This document shows positions 27,001 through 30,052 of a stretch of 64,000 nt of DNA, piece after piece (position 1 is the first letter of the stretch; every line of letters begins with the position of its first letter). Origin of the DNA: Sinomonas sp. ASV486. GTDB lineage: Bacteria; Actinomycetota; Actinomycetes; Actinomycetales; Micrococcaceae. The notes beneath the pieces are model-generated. The model was given only the letters and a program-made list of their open reading frames with translations. It ran no database searches and had not been told where the DNA came from. The position numbers were made by a program, and so were the translations under genes. Location: positions 17,621-81,620 of the forward strand of contig NZ_JAVFJK010000016.1 in NCBI RefSeq assembly GCF_030908215.1. Direction: 5' to 3'.

Positions 27001-30000
27001 GCACTGCGTTCTGCATCAGGCGGGCCGCGACGATCGAGTCGATGATGCCCAGGGCGATCGAGGCCCCGATGCCTGTGGCGCCGCCGTTCTGCGCAGCGTT
27101 GGCGTTGGCGGAGTTGACGTGCTTCCCGGTGGCCTTGAGGGCCACGGTCGGAGATCCGGTCAGCGCGTTGCCCGCGCCGCGGACCTCGGCGAGGGTCTTG
27201 CCATTGACGAGCGTGAGGGCGAACGAGCCGGCCGCTCCGACGCCGCCCGAATTGTTCGTGGCACCCGAGGTCGCGCTAGAGGTGAAGCCCGAGCCGCCCG
27301 TGCGGGTCTCATCCGACTCGATCGTCACGGACGTCGCCTGGATCGTCGCGCCCGAGATGTATGCCTCTGTCGTCACATTCGCGACGTCAACGCCGACGCC
27401 GACACCCACGCCGAGCGCGCCGCTCGCCGTCGTGCTCCCATCGCCCGTGGCGCTCGAGGTGGCCTGCGAGGTGGTGAAGAGCTTGAGCGCCCCGGTCACG
27501 ACCTGGGCCGCCTGGACGACCGCCTGCGTGAGAGCCGTGAACACGCTCACCGCGAGGGCTCCCGCGAGGCCGATGGAGCCGTCGGCGGTGTTGGCCTGGC
27601 CGTTCGCCCTGGAGGAGTCGTTGACGGGCTTGTCGTTCGCGGTCGAGCCGCCGGGGCTCGCCTTGGCCGACGCCGCGTTGGCACCGTCCGCGTTCGAGGT
27701 GAGGGTGATGTTCGCGGCCTTGGTAGGCGCCGTGCTCGTCGAGTCGATGATCGCCTGCGTCGTCTGGTTGAGGTTCACGACCGCGATGCCGGCGCCGGAC
27801 GTCGCAGCGCTCGCGTCGCCGGTGCCGGTCAGGCCCGCGTGGTTCGTTGCTGTGAGGGAGAGGTCGCCGGTGACCTCGAGGTGCGCTGTGTTCGTGACCT
27901 TGCTGACCGCCGTCGTGCTCACCGTGATGATCGCGACTGCGGCGTCCTTGGCCGCGGCGCCGCTCGAGTCGGCCGAGCCCTCGCTCTTCCCAGCGGAGCC
28001 CGGCGTAGCGGCGACGTCGACCTTCGACGTCGAGCCCACCGTGGTCTTGCCGCTCGCCTTGACCACGGCCGAGCCGCCGATCGTGACCTCGGCGTCCGAG
28101 GAGACGATGGCCGCGTCGCCGTAGTTCTTGACCAGGGTCACGGGGCCGACGGTCGAGGCCGCCGAGAGGACCACGTCGCCAGTCGCGGCGATCTGGGTCG
28201 TGCCGAGGAGCGAGACGAGGGCCTTCGAGGAGACGTTGACCGCGTAGGCCGTCGCGCTGGTGGCGTCGGGGCTGACGCTGGCTGCCGCCTGGGCGGTGAA
28301 CCCGCCGGAGGTGACCTGGCTGTCCTGGAGGGTGACCTCGACGTCTCCGCAGTGCGTCGCGAGGGTCACGCAGCTGCGCGGATCGCTCAGCGGGTTGCGC
28401 GGGCCGCCCGTGATGGTGTCGGCCGCGTCGAGGAGGACGGTTCCGGCGGTCAGGACGGTCCCAGAGGCGAGCGTGATCTTCTCGGCGTGGATCGTCAGGG
28501 CCGCCGTGCCGAGCGAAATCGGGCCGCTCAGGACGATCGAGTCCCAGCCCGCCCCGCCGTCGATGGTCAACGACCCGGTCGGCGCCGTGAACGTCGTGAG
28601 CTCGAATGTGCTGTTGGTGCTCGCGAGCGTCAGGGTCGATCCGGCCTGGGTCAAAGTGGCCTGGTCGTCGCCGCCGCTGAGGGTGAAGACCACGTCCGCC
28701 GCCGTCCCGCCGGCGATGATCGGCTCGATGTCCGTGTAGTTGATCGTCGTCGCGTCAAGGTAGAGCGTTCCGGTCGAGGAGTTCACGGCCACTGAGCGCG
28801 AGCTCGTCACCGTGCCCGCCGTGGCCAGGGTGTCGAACCCCGGACCGCCGTCGAAGCTGACCGTGATGTGCGGGTTGACGGTGCCGCGGTCCACCAGGAG
28901 CGTGTCGTTCCCGGCGGTGCCCATGACCGAGATGCCCGAGATCGTCGACAGCTGCCGGGCCTGGCCCTCGAACGTGACCGTTCCATCCGCGTGGAACGCG
29001 AGCGTCGACGACGTCGAGGTCATCTGCAGCGCCCACGGCGACGGCGATACCGGCGAGACCGAAGTGGTCGTCGCCGGCGCGGTGGCCGAGGTGGGGGTCG
29101 ACGCCGTGGACGAGGTCGACGACGGGCCCGTCGGTGCCGTGGTCGCGGCCGGAGCCGTGGTCGTCGTCGTCGCGGCCGGGGCCGTCGTCGTCGTCGCGGC
29201 CGGGGCCGTCGTCGTCGTCGCGGCCGGGGCCGTCGTCGTCGTCGCAGTCGACGGCGCCGCCGTAGTCGTCGGTGCCGCGGTGGTCGCCGTCGGATCAGTC
29301 GTCGCGGCCGGAGCTGTGGCAGTGGTCGCGGCCGGAGCCGTGGCGGTCGGGTCGGTCGTCGTGGTCAACGGCGTCGAGGTCGTCGCAGCCGGAGCGGCCG
29401 CCGCCGCGGCTGGAGCCGTGGACGTCGTCGCGGTCGATGCCGGTGCCGTAGCGGTCGTCGTGGTCGACGGCGTCGAGGTCGTCGTCGTAGCCGGAGCGGG
29501 CGCCGGCGCAGCCGCCGGAGCCGGGAAGGCCTCGGTCGTCACCGTCCGCCGCTCTCCGGGGTTGAGCACCCGGCTCATGAGATCCGAACCGCCCTCGAGG
29601 TCGACCAGGCCGAGCACGTGGCCGAGCTCGTGGGCGATCACCGTCTGGAGGTCCATCCGGTTCGTGGCGACCGTTCCGACGCTCCAGCCCCAGCCGGCCG
29701 CCGTCGGGCTCACCGTGATGGCGGTTCCGTTCGTGACGGCGAGAGCCGTCCCGCCGAGCGGGGCGACTGCAAAGGTCGCGGCGCTCACGTCGTGCCCGGG
29801 CCACAGGCCCGCGGCAGCGCCGTAGACGGCCTGGATGTCCGCGAGCGTGATCGCTGTCGTGACGGGAACCGCGGGCAGTGACGCCGCGTCTTGATGGTTT
29901 GCCACCTGCGCTGGGCTCACGGCCCAGGGGCCACCCTGGGCCCTCGCGAGGGTCGATGCGCCGGCGGGTGTCGCGACGGCAAGTGCCATGGCAAAAGCGG

Positions 30001-30052
30001 CCAGCGCGGCAGTGAGCCGCTTCGGCCCCTTCCACAGCACGGACCATCTCAT
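1..30052 (-). CDS. Giant secreted beta-strand-repeat protein with N-terminal zincin motif (3' end outside window)
   Basis: One frame is open from ATG 30052 to the window edge. I looked at the phase of the tca/tta/cta trinucleotides line by line and found none in frame; the nearest upstream in-frame stop is at 30059-30061. That gives at least 10,017 codons. Residues 1-33 form a Sec-type signal peptide (basic start, Ala/Leu core, AGA end). Residues 141-151 read HELGHVLGLVD with a DLM Met-turn candidate at 157-159, a matrixin/zincin-like zinc site. An Ala/Thr/Pro stalk spans about 175-345. Repetitive Ala/Thr/Ser/Gly beta-strand segments follow, with ~400-residue tandem repeats at about 1120-3250, inserted carbohydrate-binding-like modules, and Calx-beta-like (YDND) and RTX-like (GGAGNDSFQIG) segments late. 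This architecture matches giant adhesin-like 'beta strand repeat' proteins. No clear Shine-Dalgarno site precedes the start. Substrate, anchoring and protease activity are unknown. Confidence 0.9.
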   Translation of the reverse strand, partial: MRWSVLWKGPKRLTAALAAFAMALAVATPAGASTLARAQGGPWAVSPAQVANHQDAASLPAVPVTTAITLADIQAVYGAAAGLWPGHDVSAATFAVAPLGGTALAVTNGTAITVSPTAAGWGWSVGTVATNRMDLQTVIAHELGHVLGLVDLEGGSDLMSRVLNPGERRTVTTEAFPAPAAAPAPAPATTTTSTPSTTTTATAPASTATTSTAPAAAAAAPAATTSTPLTTTTDPTATAPAATTATAPAATTDPTATTAAPTTTAAPSTATTTTAPAATTTTAPAATTTTAPAATTTTTAPAATTAPTGPSSTSSTASTPTSATAPATTTSVSPVSPSPWALQMTSTSSTLAFHADGTVTFEGQARQLSTISGISVMGTAGNDTLLVDRGTVNPHITVSFDGGPGFDTLATAGTVTSSRSVAVNSSTGTLYLDATTINYTDIEPIIAGGTAADVVFTLSGGDDQATLTQAGSTLTLASTNSTFELTTFTAPTGSLTIDGGAGWDSIVLSGPISLGTAALTIHAEKITLASGTVLTAGTVLLDAADTITGGPRNPLSDPRSCVTLATHCGDVEVTLQDSQVTSGGFTAQAAASVSPDATSATAYAVNVSSKALVSLLGTTQIAATGDVVLSAASTVGPVTLVKNYGDAAIVSSDAEVTIGGSAVVKASGKTTVGSTSKVDVAATPGSAGKSEGSADSSGAAAKDAAVAIITVSTTAVSKVTNTAHLEVTGDLSLTATNHAGLTGTGDASAATSGAGIAVVNLNQTTQAIIDSTSTAPTKAANITLTSNADGANAASAKASPGGSTANDKPVNDSSRANGQANTADGSIGLAGALAVSVFTALTQAVVQAAQVVTGALKLFTTSQATSSATGDGSTTASGALGVGVGVGVDVANVTTEAYISGATIQATSVTIESDETRTGGSGFTSSATSGATNNSGGVGAAGSFALTLVNGKTLAEVRGAGNALTGSPTVALKATGKHVNSANANAAQNGGATGIGASIALGIIDSIVAARLMQNAVLAGAGALALTATGSDATTTSATGGAAGGSNASLMGVVAITISNVQTIASLLTGPAITLAGALTGSATQAASAITTATGSTTAGAGATLAAGISFALTAAQHSVDSSIGRATTAGGDVAMSADGTSTTSTTSTASAAGAQGGATSSPTSTDSSGKTANQKADSQLAFAGGKSAGGTSSSTTPAATDSSGNSVTVAAAIAFNLVTSSSTSELAPATTLSTPGKVSFASANTTTAQATADGSASGGTGPTIGAAIAINKATIVNEASTGAGASVTATGLNLTAVNHADASAPTTPLAHSTGATAKSGASGAGSNVGVAGSFALNIANLSTTAAIHAATATPTDPLGGISLGGAGNAAATAGSSSANGASATASQSTGGSGGTFGMGASIGLNLVTDQVFAGVDRLSLGTRGPPLAGVKDFTIQATNSDTLTTAIEGGAGGANISLAPAIAISLANVSTTAGIGGADPSLGTTALAGTVSATADQTTTVTTTAKGAATAASGGTLALGIALALAVVDSSSSAPLDRTLSAASAAFTAHHTEVTTTTGTASAAGAQGESSDTSGKDVNGKADAALGDAKTKQTANGGRATSTSATPKTTVDKTSGGSGSISVAAAIAISVVGVSTTAQLATGMTLTTTGAAAFAADTNADSVTEAKGDAMSPSSVGIAAAVAINKVTVTTQALVPAGATVNAGSLALSATERVVPVSGGATDSVNTLSAKATSGATAGSDIGLAGSFALNLVNVVTQAQVLGTAALTVNGAVTGATGDVTLTAGQATENTASAAAKTDSSGGASGIGASISLNLINDDTMAGIAAGAAITGAHQLNGTANGSDKATTSSAGGAAATGSGTLALAASLALTISSVSTTASVGSGAATTLSAGAALHATQTATVTATANGAAQGGKTLALGLSLALTIANHAVDSSLNRGLSAGGDVTFWAEGTSQVSDSSTATAAGAQGQGSTGTDSSGKDVNGKADTASGTAAGLQNANSTKTTAAPTSPKATTDKGGSGGGSGTISVAAAIAVTLSTHTVTSQIGAGLTLTTTGKASFTADANTDAKAVADGSATSSSGIGIGAAVAINLANATVLAAVPAGATVNAGSLVLSATERSVPVSGGGTDSVNTFDAEATSGATAGSSIGLAGSLALNLANVTVSAQLSGTAVLPTTGDAGFTAGSATENTAKATAATNISGGTLGLGASVSLNLINDTVTAGLAAGSTLTGGRAVVISAVNSDKATTAAEGGAAATGQTTASLAASLALTISEVSTTASILSGQALNLAGGITAHADQTATVTGSAKGAATGGSSLTVGLSLALTIADHTVDSSLSRPTTAGGDVTFWAEGTSQVSDSSTASAAGAEGQSSTGTDSTGKDVNGKADTSLGTGKGLQSANSGGKTTSSSSTPKATTDKGGSGGGSGSVSVAAAVAVTLSTHTVTSQLSAGLTLTTTGKASFTADANTDAKAVADGSATSTGIGIGAAVAINLANATVLAAVPAGATVNAGSLVLSATERSVPISGGGTDSVNTFDAEATSGATAGGSLGLAGSFALNLVNVTVGAQLTGTAVLPAAGDSSFTAGSSTENTAKATAKTTGGTTAGLGASVALNLINDAVAAGLAAGSTLTGGRAVVITAVNSDKATTTAEGGAAAPSGSSLSLAGALALTISEVSTTASILSGPALNLAGGITAHADQTATVTGSAKGAATGGTVVLGLSLALAIADHTVDSSLYRNTTAGGSVSFAADGTSQVSSSATASAVGVEGQSSTSSGSTDSSGKDVNGKADTSLGTAKGLQSANSGGKTTSSSATPSTKQDSGGSNVTVAAAVAINLVTSTTTALLAPGVSLTVNNGGTASFTTTNNTDASATADGSASNSSSVGIGAAVAINLVKVRNEASIGVGSQLSAAGLTLSATTRTLGSGPTADTQHTFTASATAGAANTSGTLGLAGALALNVVNLTTLATVHADPTTTLPAGPAGNVALAGGAAGMTAGSSSNSTTKASAKQSGSGTVGIGASVGINLVNDTVYAGIDQVADPTRGPPLTGAGSVTITATTTSVIDNEVDAGGKGGSVTVTPAIAVTIATLRTSASLGASASTLTASGAVAATATQNATTTTIAKGDTTVGSSAGFGISLALAIVDDGVDSGTARSVTATGGAVSFQAFGTSVTTTSAEAAAEGAEGQTTSSASGKDSSGTDVNGKADSKLGAAKQTQSDNSGGKTTGTSSTPKAASNDNGGASVSVAAAVAINVVTTSSSAWFANGVAISSGAVVTLKATADTDARASARGDTTADASVGIGAGVSVNKVDITNTALTGTATITGTGLVLSAGMSSGGSGDVLRVWNAADGAWKTIDSGKQLPGPSDGDLAAAKASTSSNNAGIYKYDGANAKWVLQTDAGSSIASGATFPASPAASQLFVLAAPKDGHPTGSVWQWNGSAWVFVTKDAYDDFDSLPADKIEKDTLFQLTAQDGANAPGIYKRTATHTWTVTTITVTDGDHLPAAPTDGQVFRLWEHEVTATAYAGVGKATSVGVAGALAINIVTEHTAALLQTGASATLTTADDSITALANSYDLAKATSKAEVGSATGVGASVALTALPDNTVRAGAQDGATLTGGTSLTIDAMGFRELPTTAEGGTSGGTAVTPVVALVVSVGDTVEARLGTPASSGPGYTASAGGSGAVVVHATHVNRIMTEGNAEAAGKSTAVGIDVSVNAVVSWSTTATIARNVTAASVDVLASSEMTSEAKSVASAKGSSDSESQSGDSKANEQANGSNPNTQSTKSSTAGMPSSSGGTSGSNGATGANSQSGSNSGSSGGGTGVAAAIGVNWVMATTTGSIAPNVTVIATMGAVSVQGLMLAEATARGTGSAIDLQKDTGVGAAIGLNVQILTTTASIGAGAHVTGQTGVTVVAGTPGAGTPGAKHNTFVIWGMSAGAGNNTAGVAASAAVQILLLTTTASVGVGAALSAPAGGITVSAADAIIYQNIALSGGFSKGNGTAIGGAIAVNYFEVTTKAFVDSTPGTTTSLDASGAISVAASASLAGQEPETPLKGKITLPSVTNVAAGGGASSGGAAVSGSFIIQIFSIDTQAYLGAGTKVNQTIGLGGSGQTLTVKATSGLTLIDFAGALSLSKSSAAVGLTVIVDVFNINVLAKVGDGALVTAGGSVTVDAESVESMTEVSVAGGASASSAAVSGAVVVVVLNQGGSNPKVAAAIGSSASVTGQGGVAVTASKTGTVNLAAGNIAIGGGSAGVGASAVVVVRDSTVEASIGASTTVHAGAAGLLVSATQDADYLYLAVGGAGGNSAGVAGSVVVNVTSDTTKAHIDATSTVTLGTSTAVYAKDTTTILSLAGVLTVGGTAGVGVGVDVEVLTKDTEAWIGHGTTIAGSGNLSVDAVSSEKLTSISVGGGFAGTAAVNVNAAVPAVTVTTKAYLEDGASSVDGVTATMGGTARVSANESLSLNVIAGNISAAGTAAVGAAVAVPVVFKETHAWIGNYAKVSGAGATGLDVASGSYTVTPHDPRFSQADVVGAVIHVDSHGFADGDQVQYDAGYGTPFAQLVQGGQYYVKVTDPNHFELFAAADLSGSPIALTGGTGESHRLFKTSEANVTQDKTPRFNPDNAVDLVGNRIRLPYALGTISNNDAVVYSSGGGTPIGGLVDGGTYYYKDLGSGWFQLLDKPSDKGGTVITLGAGWTGRSHSLVRQGDAPAGDATAMGPRDISQGTTPGFRGVAVTATNSDSIGAFGIGLGFAGTAAVTLAGSVAVVTVHTSAHIGANAQVNCGATCASNVAGADAGQSVQVSAANQFYQLGIAATVAIGGTAGVSIPVAVRVVRLDTFAYIGTGTAVNARNTIAVTADGKDTVLSFAVGAGGGTVGVAGTVAVTVLTVHTFACTGTPGGPDPFACTGNGAALAAGNNVVVAANDSTKLLLITVALAGGYVGIGAAVGVATLDKQVRAYLGAGSVVDALAQGTPVPGVPNGTLGGSQSFSGVIVHAGSSENVFGLVPAIGGGFVGVAGGVQVTLLTTSTVASVGGYSQINTAPGASASQGVSVTATDDFKSLTIAGGAAGGFVGVSGGVDIGTANSSVLAHIDGPSTVKAMGSVEVYALSTKEVSTFAVSLSIGAVGVAASVSVWSIGTTPVTAYQDSNGGNNRGPWDGTKSYAKGDVVTFGTNQYTATDDISAGGSNPTIDTAHWRGPSNATSGDAGNSVTSAGSTAQGGGAGGFQNHTLDGTTAGSANAWSSAVNYNSGQLVSYNGSTYSATADIASGGLDPAHNSAWRLNAGTESSTNARLSARLSAANAKIAAAAPTTNLGTAALSTSPTGGTAATIDATVIAGGHVNVWAIDRLHVLGVAGAGAAGLGGLGVSILVLNVNSATNAGIGGTATIQAGSGAGGNVSVKARMDDETVTGVGFVGAAGAVAIGAQVVVINDSSTQNAHIDSSTSAVTLIGTVTGQGVTQAGAGIDVAADAKRTANSYAIGIGLGAVAVGVSAAVVNVTGGASATVGNIAVGAFGPVDHLNVSVSDNATNDLLAIAFQAGVAGGFAGDLAFVTLGGTATASSGAHGTIGAGGLSVTADGVHTAAARTLNVATGVLAVSVTVARVVNSRSTEALVGPTSAITFSAPAPFLVKATASNSATATAPGGGAGGVQVTALLAFATVSGHTTAEADGSASNATTVTVQAFADNTATASSTTIGVSVVGLSGGVATADITSDAKIEATIGAGASLSGSGAVLIEAGTRNAGNKATAAATLGSLGGIAALSVMAAAAHDNSAARVRVNGSVTTTSTASTPGTAAIGVHANGTNLATADIFVVTGSLGFAGNGSMAFAEIGSSGKVEVVGQSGGELHAGGLVEVTATSNNHAEASTVLGAGGFAALGVSVPTAKVDGGTNIRLGGTSITGTALTATTKSTNLAEATTKAITMGAIAAQIASAKAEIGANATTEAGIGSVNVGAGAVTLNATSFDTATAESGGASGAGLSVQVFTPEAQIHGSTRAYVAAGSTVVAGSLTALANATPKATGTAKMLGLALLSGTGATPVANVDGTTEVYIGGGSTVSLGTGAADLEATRNGSATVTNIDIAIAAVSIAFVDLEATTAGTIAAHVDDGAALTAGTLILHAGGTSTPTATNAPPSGSNITVGLASGAFITTHATDSTTVAAYVGPDGAAADASHPATVTVSGTGTAASVIASLTSAPRAVTDMVSVGLGFNLVIVTETTTSAPTVKAFLGGSARVIASAGAVEFVSSANATAIADGRGIGIAGGFSAGATSATSDFRPTLTAYTVGGGELHGTGVTVTARLNVDSTGAPIRPSVTLAGDSTPSTVDPAFARVRLTGIAVGAAVTAASSTATSTPEVATTVGSGTQLTGPGWVNVTSVAFNAATAEARSLSAGIVAGIGLAQPTAEAGGHVKTDFNGTASSVTAVTIGSTVDSSAIVHGRAAAGGLGAGIVAGTYQATTDMGVSTGVGGAVSALGDVTVQSVERNSTIADYSAVAFGGFGAAGISTVRATDSSSVAAGVTGSITSGGTLSLLAYHNFDGSNFLTDHLVDASGSALTVAIGLAISSNNLYAKAASSTTATLASGGTLAAPGGVIDIRAVSGNFAKSKLKNANGAILNVSVDSNPDAEASGTTTASVLGNVRVFDGVNSTPGASSLKVLAKGNDTAVAGMDESGGGLLSVTNSTSTSHGIPSVGVILGGSTSVIRVSGDISAQSVGLSDSDASTSSATGGAINVTKFSATATLSPNSTASVTGGASIKATGAISLDASANPPLPPASDGTFNAATGVSDAANTITFTANHNATTGDVVTYDAQGNLVIPGLLDGQQYSVIVTGAQSLQLGAVFTGANVQADTDVIDFGVREHHLHEGDIVWYSAVPLGASGVTSDVGGLTNNTRYRVHVLDAYRIKLQPIGFTQASVSVNATSINASTGAITVSNGFHDGDFVTYYQPNTAATFSSGQVNVVWDGGAKKWVTATGNDANDVYFAAEDPSNPGNFLDMGFSTGTRVYYAPHSGSTIGISAGYYYLIRVNGQEYKFADSLCHATGLAGDCGTSTNQAQVALTLTPDTSTAGKAVVQQLWRAPNAPIGGLQDGHGYYVVGCGGACTSSFKLSDTLGGAAKTYSIVSGQTGGLHTFARDGINLSVPTLPAGVTSAGNLVYTLIEDIAPASGTQKLHGIGENIPFGATSGDQIVSASATGGGGGAISVSTAVSLAEVLSTLSATVGNGAMLDGGTVSVTTHGIVSGKTVSSNDSGGLISVNSASADTHLYMGNAILVDTKAVLSAAQTVTVAAYSVLVPTMIASSSSGGLFAGGSSGETILTDYSTTVDVKGTVNAGTAAAVESHTAVYAYGQGTADVGGLGVSGTTNLLVSVGGGDAGWVPGSANTALTRTAIAGAVAGRTVAVGSYVDALQLTGTSRTRATAFGANSEATTAVNAYGLTQTVLASGAVLTGNVSTALNAEYRGISIDSYASATCHCFGGRTSPTASADVSTTAQVAGMSGSTITTSDLSVTVNQLVDHYLRHTDRSGGFLDFGGSSSDGGSQNFNRWIFWESTVIMLGEPNPWVEVDAAGNVTKLVNATVRDTMGHVFTDDPFNNIHTVGQLTGPRFSVDDIIYDHGANARFLANVPVNITGGNAPAGVIWGGLGQFQFQQTWNYVKLLNASNLNMIVNRINVVNTVNSPVIDIRVQTIKPGTGFATTGLSPPTVGGSFDFDIKYTFPPTLVLIQNTCAYTCTGQNPFIRLDNFIENPIGTTEVDNASGDILAGPLGALNPNIKVIRTNVLTLSAPHGNIGHQAAQHPVPGTPDPERNPIAVEMVRYQSVDGAYHDFAITADAGGDLVLDLTANRRTDEVIGSALTVTVTRLTAGDDLDVVVNDSKNGNDLATNVLVTVNAYHAATSNYHYVFPTGYDPALGADGSPYGSTSTNPGSGQYQTHYEPDTADPNLERILRAFGTTTTVLDSAYVFTEARSGDDLDICHVSTLSAYAAQEPKYCATTAINDATHLVGAATPTTTVTFTINTDVAWTGGSPTPTPVDDPSMSGGYLAGDVAQIFLTTNGKITATELAGDMLVGHIDSTQSDVVLSSPQRILDANSQTSIDVTGVNITMTAGTGGVLGGIGLPTDFLEINVDALRTNTGVLTAIDTASTSTLGVFVTEIGDSNPATTDDLRIHLVRTRGDVSLATVKGSVIDANGPTGQTAAEVIGNTVDIKAVGGSIGAADGSNDLDISSGRFTIPWSPSSTTPSSTVAFEADQGIFVTEIPDSYDPLDLGKPAPMNVVLARTFAGNVRLTVTETKAQGEDLNLLPCAAVTTGGRQSCSLLFVENAPRTTANGQIQRGLIQADAGWVLLRVGDNVTTDGYNAAGGGSVATDANPALVASIRAAQWIDIYGDFSNSGPGSAMGGADLGWGTIMHLHGELWSGTTQTTNGTALFGGTQTNPCVSQIDKDGHACSLTRIFGNTDSDIISFDQTYLRNITRAYGSNTPTPFGSYAPSGDGEDFMFVNQLQTMDVADGMTLTLDGQSGYNSYVINTTGSQPCFAGDPAGSTCHNYVINVLDTGAPTDGSSVLTVNGYDSPLSGYDAQGNQYPTDDIFLLRRSRFIASTPTSNTPGERADDPGFVALLHGQLGARTPLFTGNLSLCFTATGCGAGTAPGRTLMGAPAGTFAQGLAGLRVHLGGPTAGVWAGDYTVASVDPLGTWITFAETLPIGVSPTTEQVPTSNVALPNVTVSLLANDVTTSDPTGSAAIRTQAYERINYDTGIRGRLIVNGLGGNDVFASDDVTVTTTLDGGAGNDSFQIGQIYGRQRDANAFSSNLGVSADGITRDTSGGDLNPQDVFGTVATTRGWVSAGASAPLVAVGDAGDDTFTVYSNQAPLRLEGDDGNDLFVVRAFALAEVRTGHGLPASMGGLSCTDPSVTLTDVQRATCDIVWINAQDQIAMPRLTSGFSTAAESDIRTGAGQNQVMYNMNAPVSIDGGTGFNKVVILGTEFADHLVVTAKAIYGAGLSVKYTNVQVLEIDGLEGDDTIDVLSTAPGMVTRVIGGLGSDTINVAGDVAGDVFALNIDGTSSTVNHGVVSTDPNYNGIVADGVPVTVARPGQGQVVITESGGFTALYEGGCYSLAPTSSTCGTAPPLPSLDSYTVHLAAAPVCNGVSDATCKVYVTVSAAYPPSTTHPQLTAGSLPDGAPTGTMPDGTPVGDTILVAANLSGSALADFYRQIMLGGASKNVSNRSLVLVFDGTNWNTDQTVYLYAVDDLRAEGTRVVTVNHTVVSADPHFDGAIVRNVEATVYDNDQADILIGQTDPTTGHLDNDTTVLAGTVSPVVTEAADQMTVQLAMAPALGKTVVVRIVPSDNMVCLTSADGRFGLQSGAAFTDPTACGATPYVYTATFDSTNWYLPVVVSVHARTIIAPMDPHNTAIIMTVDPSTTDGSYLAARSRISSRVDVQVISDKAPGVYVQQSDGSTLVQACGNTACTVPGPGDSYTLRLNSAPTANVTVFALTDGQVDVTTFGGANYAAYGGQRAAQAFIGVINVSASTVTRGNGSDLGSFLDEGFRIGQKIRISGTGTADDADYQIVNLTTSTLTLDRVLPVDRSLRANPFKNVIISQLADAGVFTGTTGHTLSYDPVAGALTRTDGSSWLDSGFTEGMVVKVSGDPAFYKIQRFASANGGTLNVLYFTSTAKPAAVDPLATLTQWAASVTFTTSNWWIPQAVNLVADVNWVVPAGRGNIMTFPKQAHRLDQIRGPLSVEGGTTASDRSLKAAILLPGEGNMPPFRVAAQAPEWQQIDTLNIYDDGSRQNLTGNLTSTAVTGLNMGPGLDFSNLADPVTHRLPWGEPLVFPGGISYGSLTFDPNTGQYSTDGALSTIEILNIMLGAGNDTFNIQSTLVQGGDINPITGMRGELAHHGGITAVHGGGNSPLIVKGTFAVYSGAGGSGLIRQDGLAWTDLAFHAGQLVEGPDGRLYTVTGFASSGNPGTLPGDVMLLAPATAGGAALTGGPYTGSVSVVDDLSAGLGVPRTQLPAGWSPATGCGTVGTTVLCM
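400..4000 (-). other. Calx-beta-like and RTX-like segments near the visible C-terminal end of the giant protein
   Basis: Around 3709-3830 the frame encodes GLGGNDVFASDDV and then DGGAGNDSFQIG, nonapeptide-like GGxGxDxxx calcium-binding patterns. Others occur near 3000 (GGLGSDTINV) and near 475-510 (AGNDTFNIQST). Around 2230-2400 a segment ending EATVYDNDQADI has the DND end typical of Calx-beta folds. Calcium binding is inferred. The segments are dispersed, not a dense RTX block, so folding outside the cell after Sec export is a possibility rather than a demonstrated property. Confidence 0.65.
14234..14640 (-). other. Two carbohydrate-binding (CBM5/12-like) modules in the giant protein
   Basis: Two short segments share a W-x(5-6)-Y-x-x-G-x-x-V-x-[FY]-x-x-x-x-Y-x-A pattern. 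One, near 14489-14636, has KSYAKGDVVTFGTNQYTAT and ends SNPTIDTAHW; the other, near 14234-14370, has VNYNSGQLVSYNGSTYSAT and ends in a Trp. This is the aromatic spacing of CBM5/12 chitin-binding modules. Binding to chitin or another polysaccharide is inferred from the pattern. Confidence 0.6.
19540..20050 (-). other. Trp-rich triple module inserted in the giant protein
   Basis: Between beta-strand segments lies a hydrophilic stretch with three related motifs: GIYKYDGANAKWVLQ, SVWQWNGSAWVFV and GIYKRTATHTWTV, each followed by a Pro-rich, Asp-rich spacer (LPAAPTDGQ type). The pattern G-[IV]-[YW]-x-[YW]-G-x-x-W resembles short beta modules found in phage tail and other surface proteins. It differs clearly in composition from the flanking Ala/Thr/Gly repeats. 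Function is unknown. Confidence 0.6.
20300..26700 (-). repeat. Tandem ~1.2-kb (about 400-codon) in-frame repeats within the giant gene
   Basis: A landmark coding for SSGKDVNGKAD (or a variant) recurs near 20460, 21690, 22890, 24090, 25305 and 26530, a spacing of about 1200-1230 bp. Within the two closest units, a stretch of about 90 bp near 22491-22588 reappears near 23689-23786, offset by 1197 bp, exactly 399 codons. Each unit has the same order: a VSVAAAVA strand segment, TADANTDA, GIGIGAAVAIN, an SATER segment, SGATAG, GLAGSFALN, then STENTA. This looks like expansion by unequal recombination, the middle copies being youngest. Confidence 0.88.
29030..29530 (-). repeat. Ala/Thr/Pro stalk with 24-bp tandem repeats inside the giant gene
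   Basis: The stalk codes almost only for Ala, Thr, Pro, Ser and Asp between the zincin domain and the first beta-strand repeat. Around 29145-29250 the DNA is a run of near-identical 24-bp units (gcggccggggcc followed by gtc triplets), coding for TTTTAPAA-type octapeptides. Longer variants recur at 29380-29500. The composition suggests an extended spacer; the repeats could change copy number by slippage without shifting the frame. Confidence 0.85.
29576..29650 (-). other. Zincin active-site segment of the giant protein
   Basis: Codons 141-151 (29632 down to 29600) encode HELGHVLGLVD, fitting HExxHxxGxxH/D of metzincin-like peptidases, with Asp as third ligand candidate. DLM, seven residues after the motif's Gly-Leu-Val-Asp, resembles a Met-turn. 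The preceding ~70 residues have the compact hydrophobic pattern seen in N-terminal domains of some giant secreted repeat proteins. Catalytic competence is inferred from motif only. Confidence 0.75.

Noticed and set aside
29141..29250. CRISPR-like regular repeats
   Set aside because: The 24-bp units are contiguous, with no spacers, and code for a Thr/Ala/Pro octapeptide in the open frame of the giant gene.
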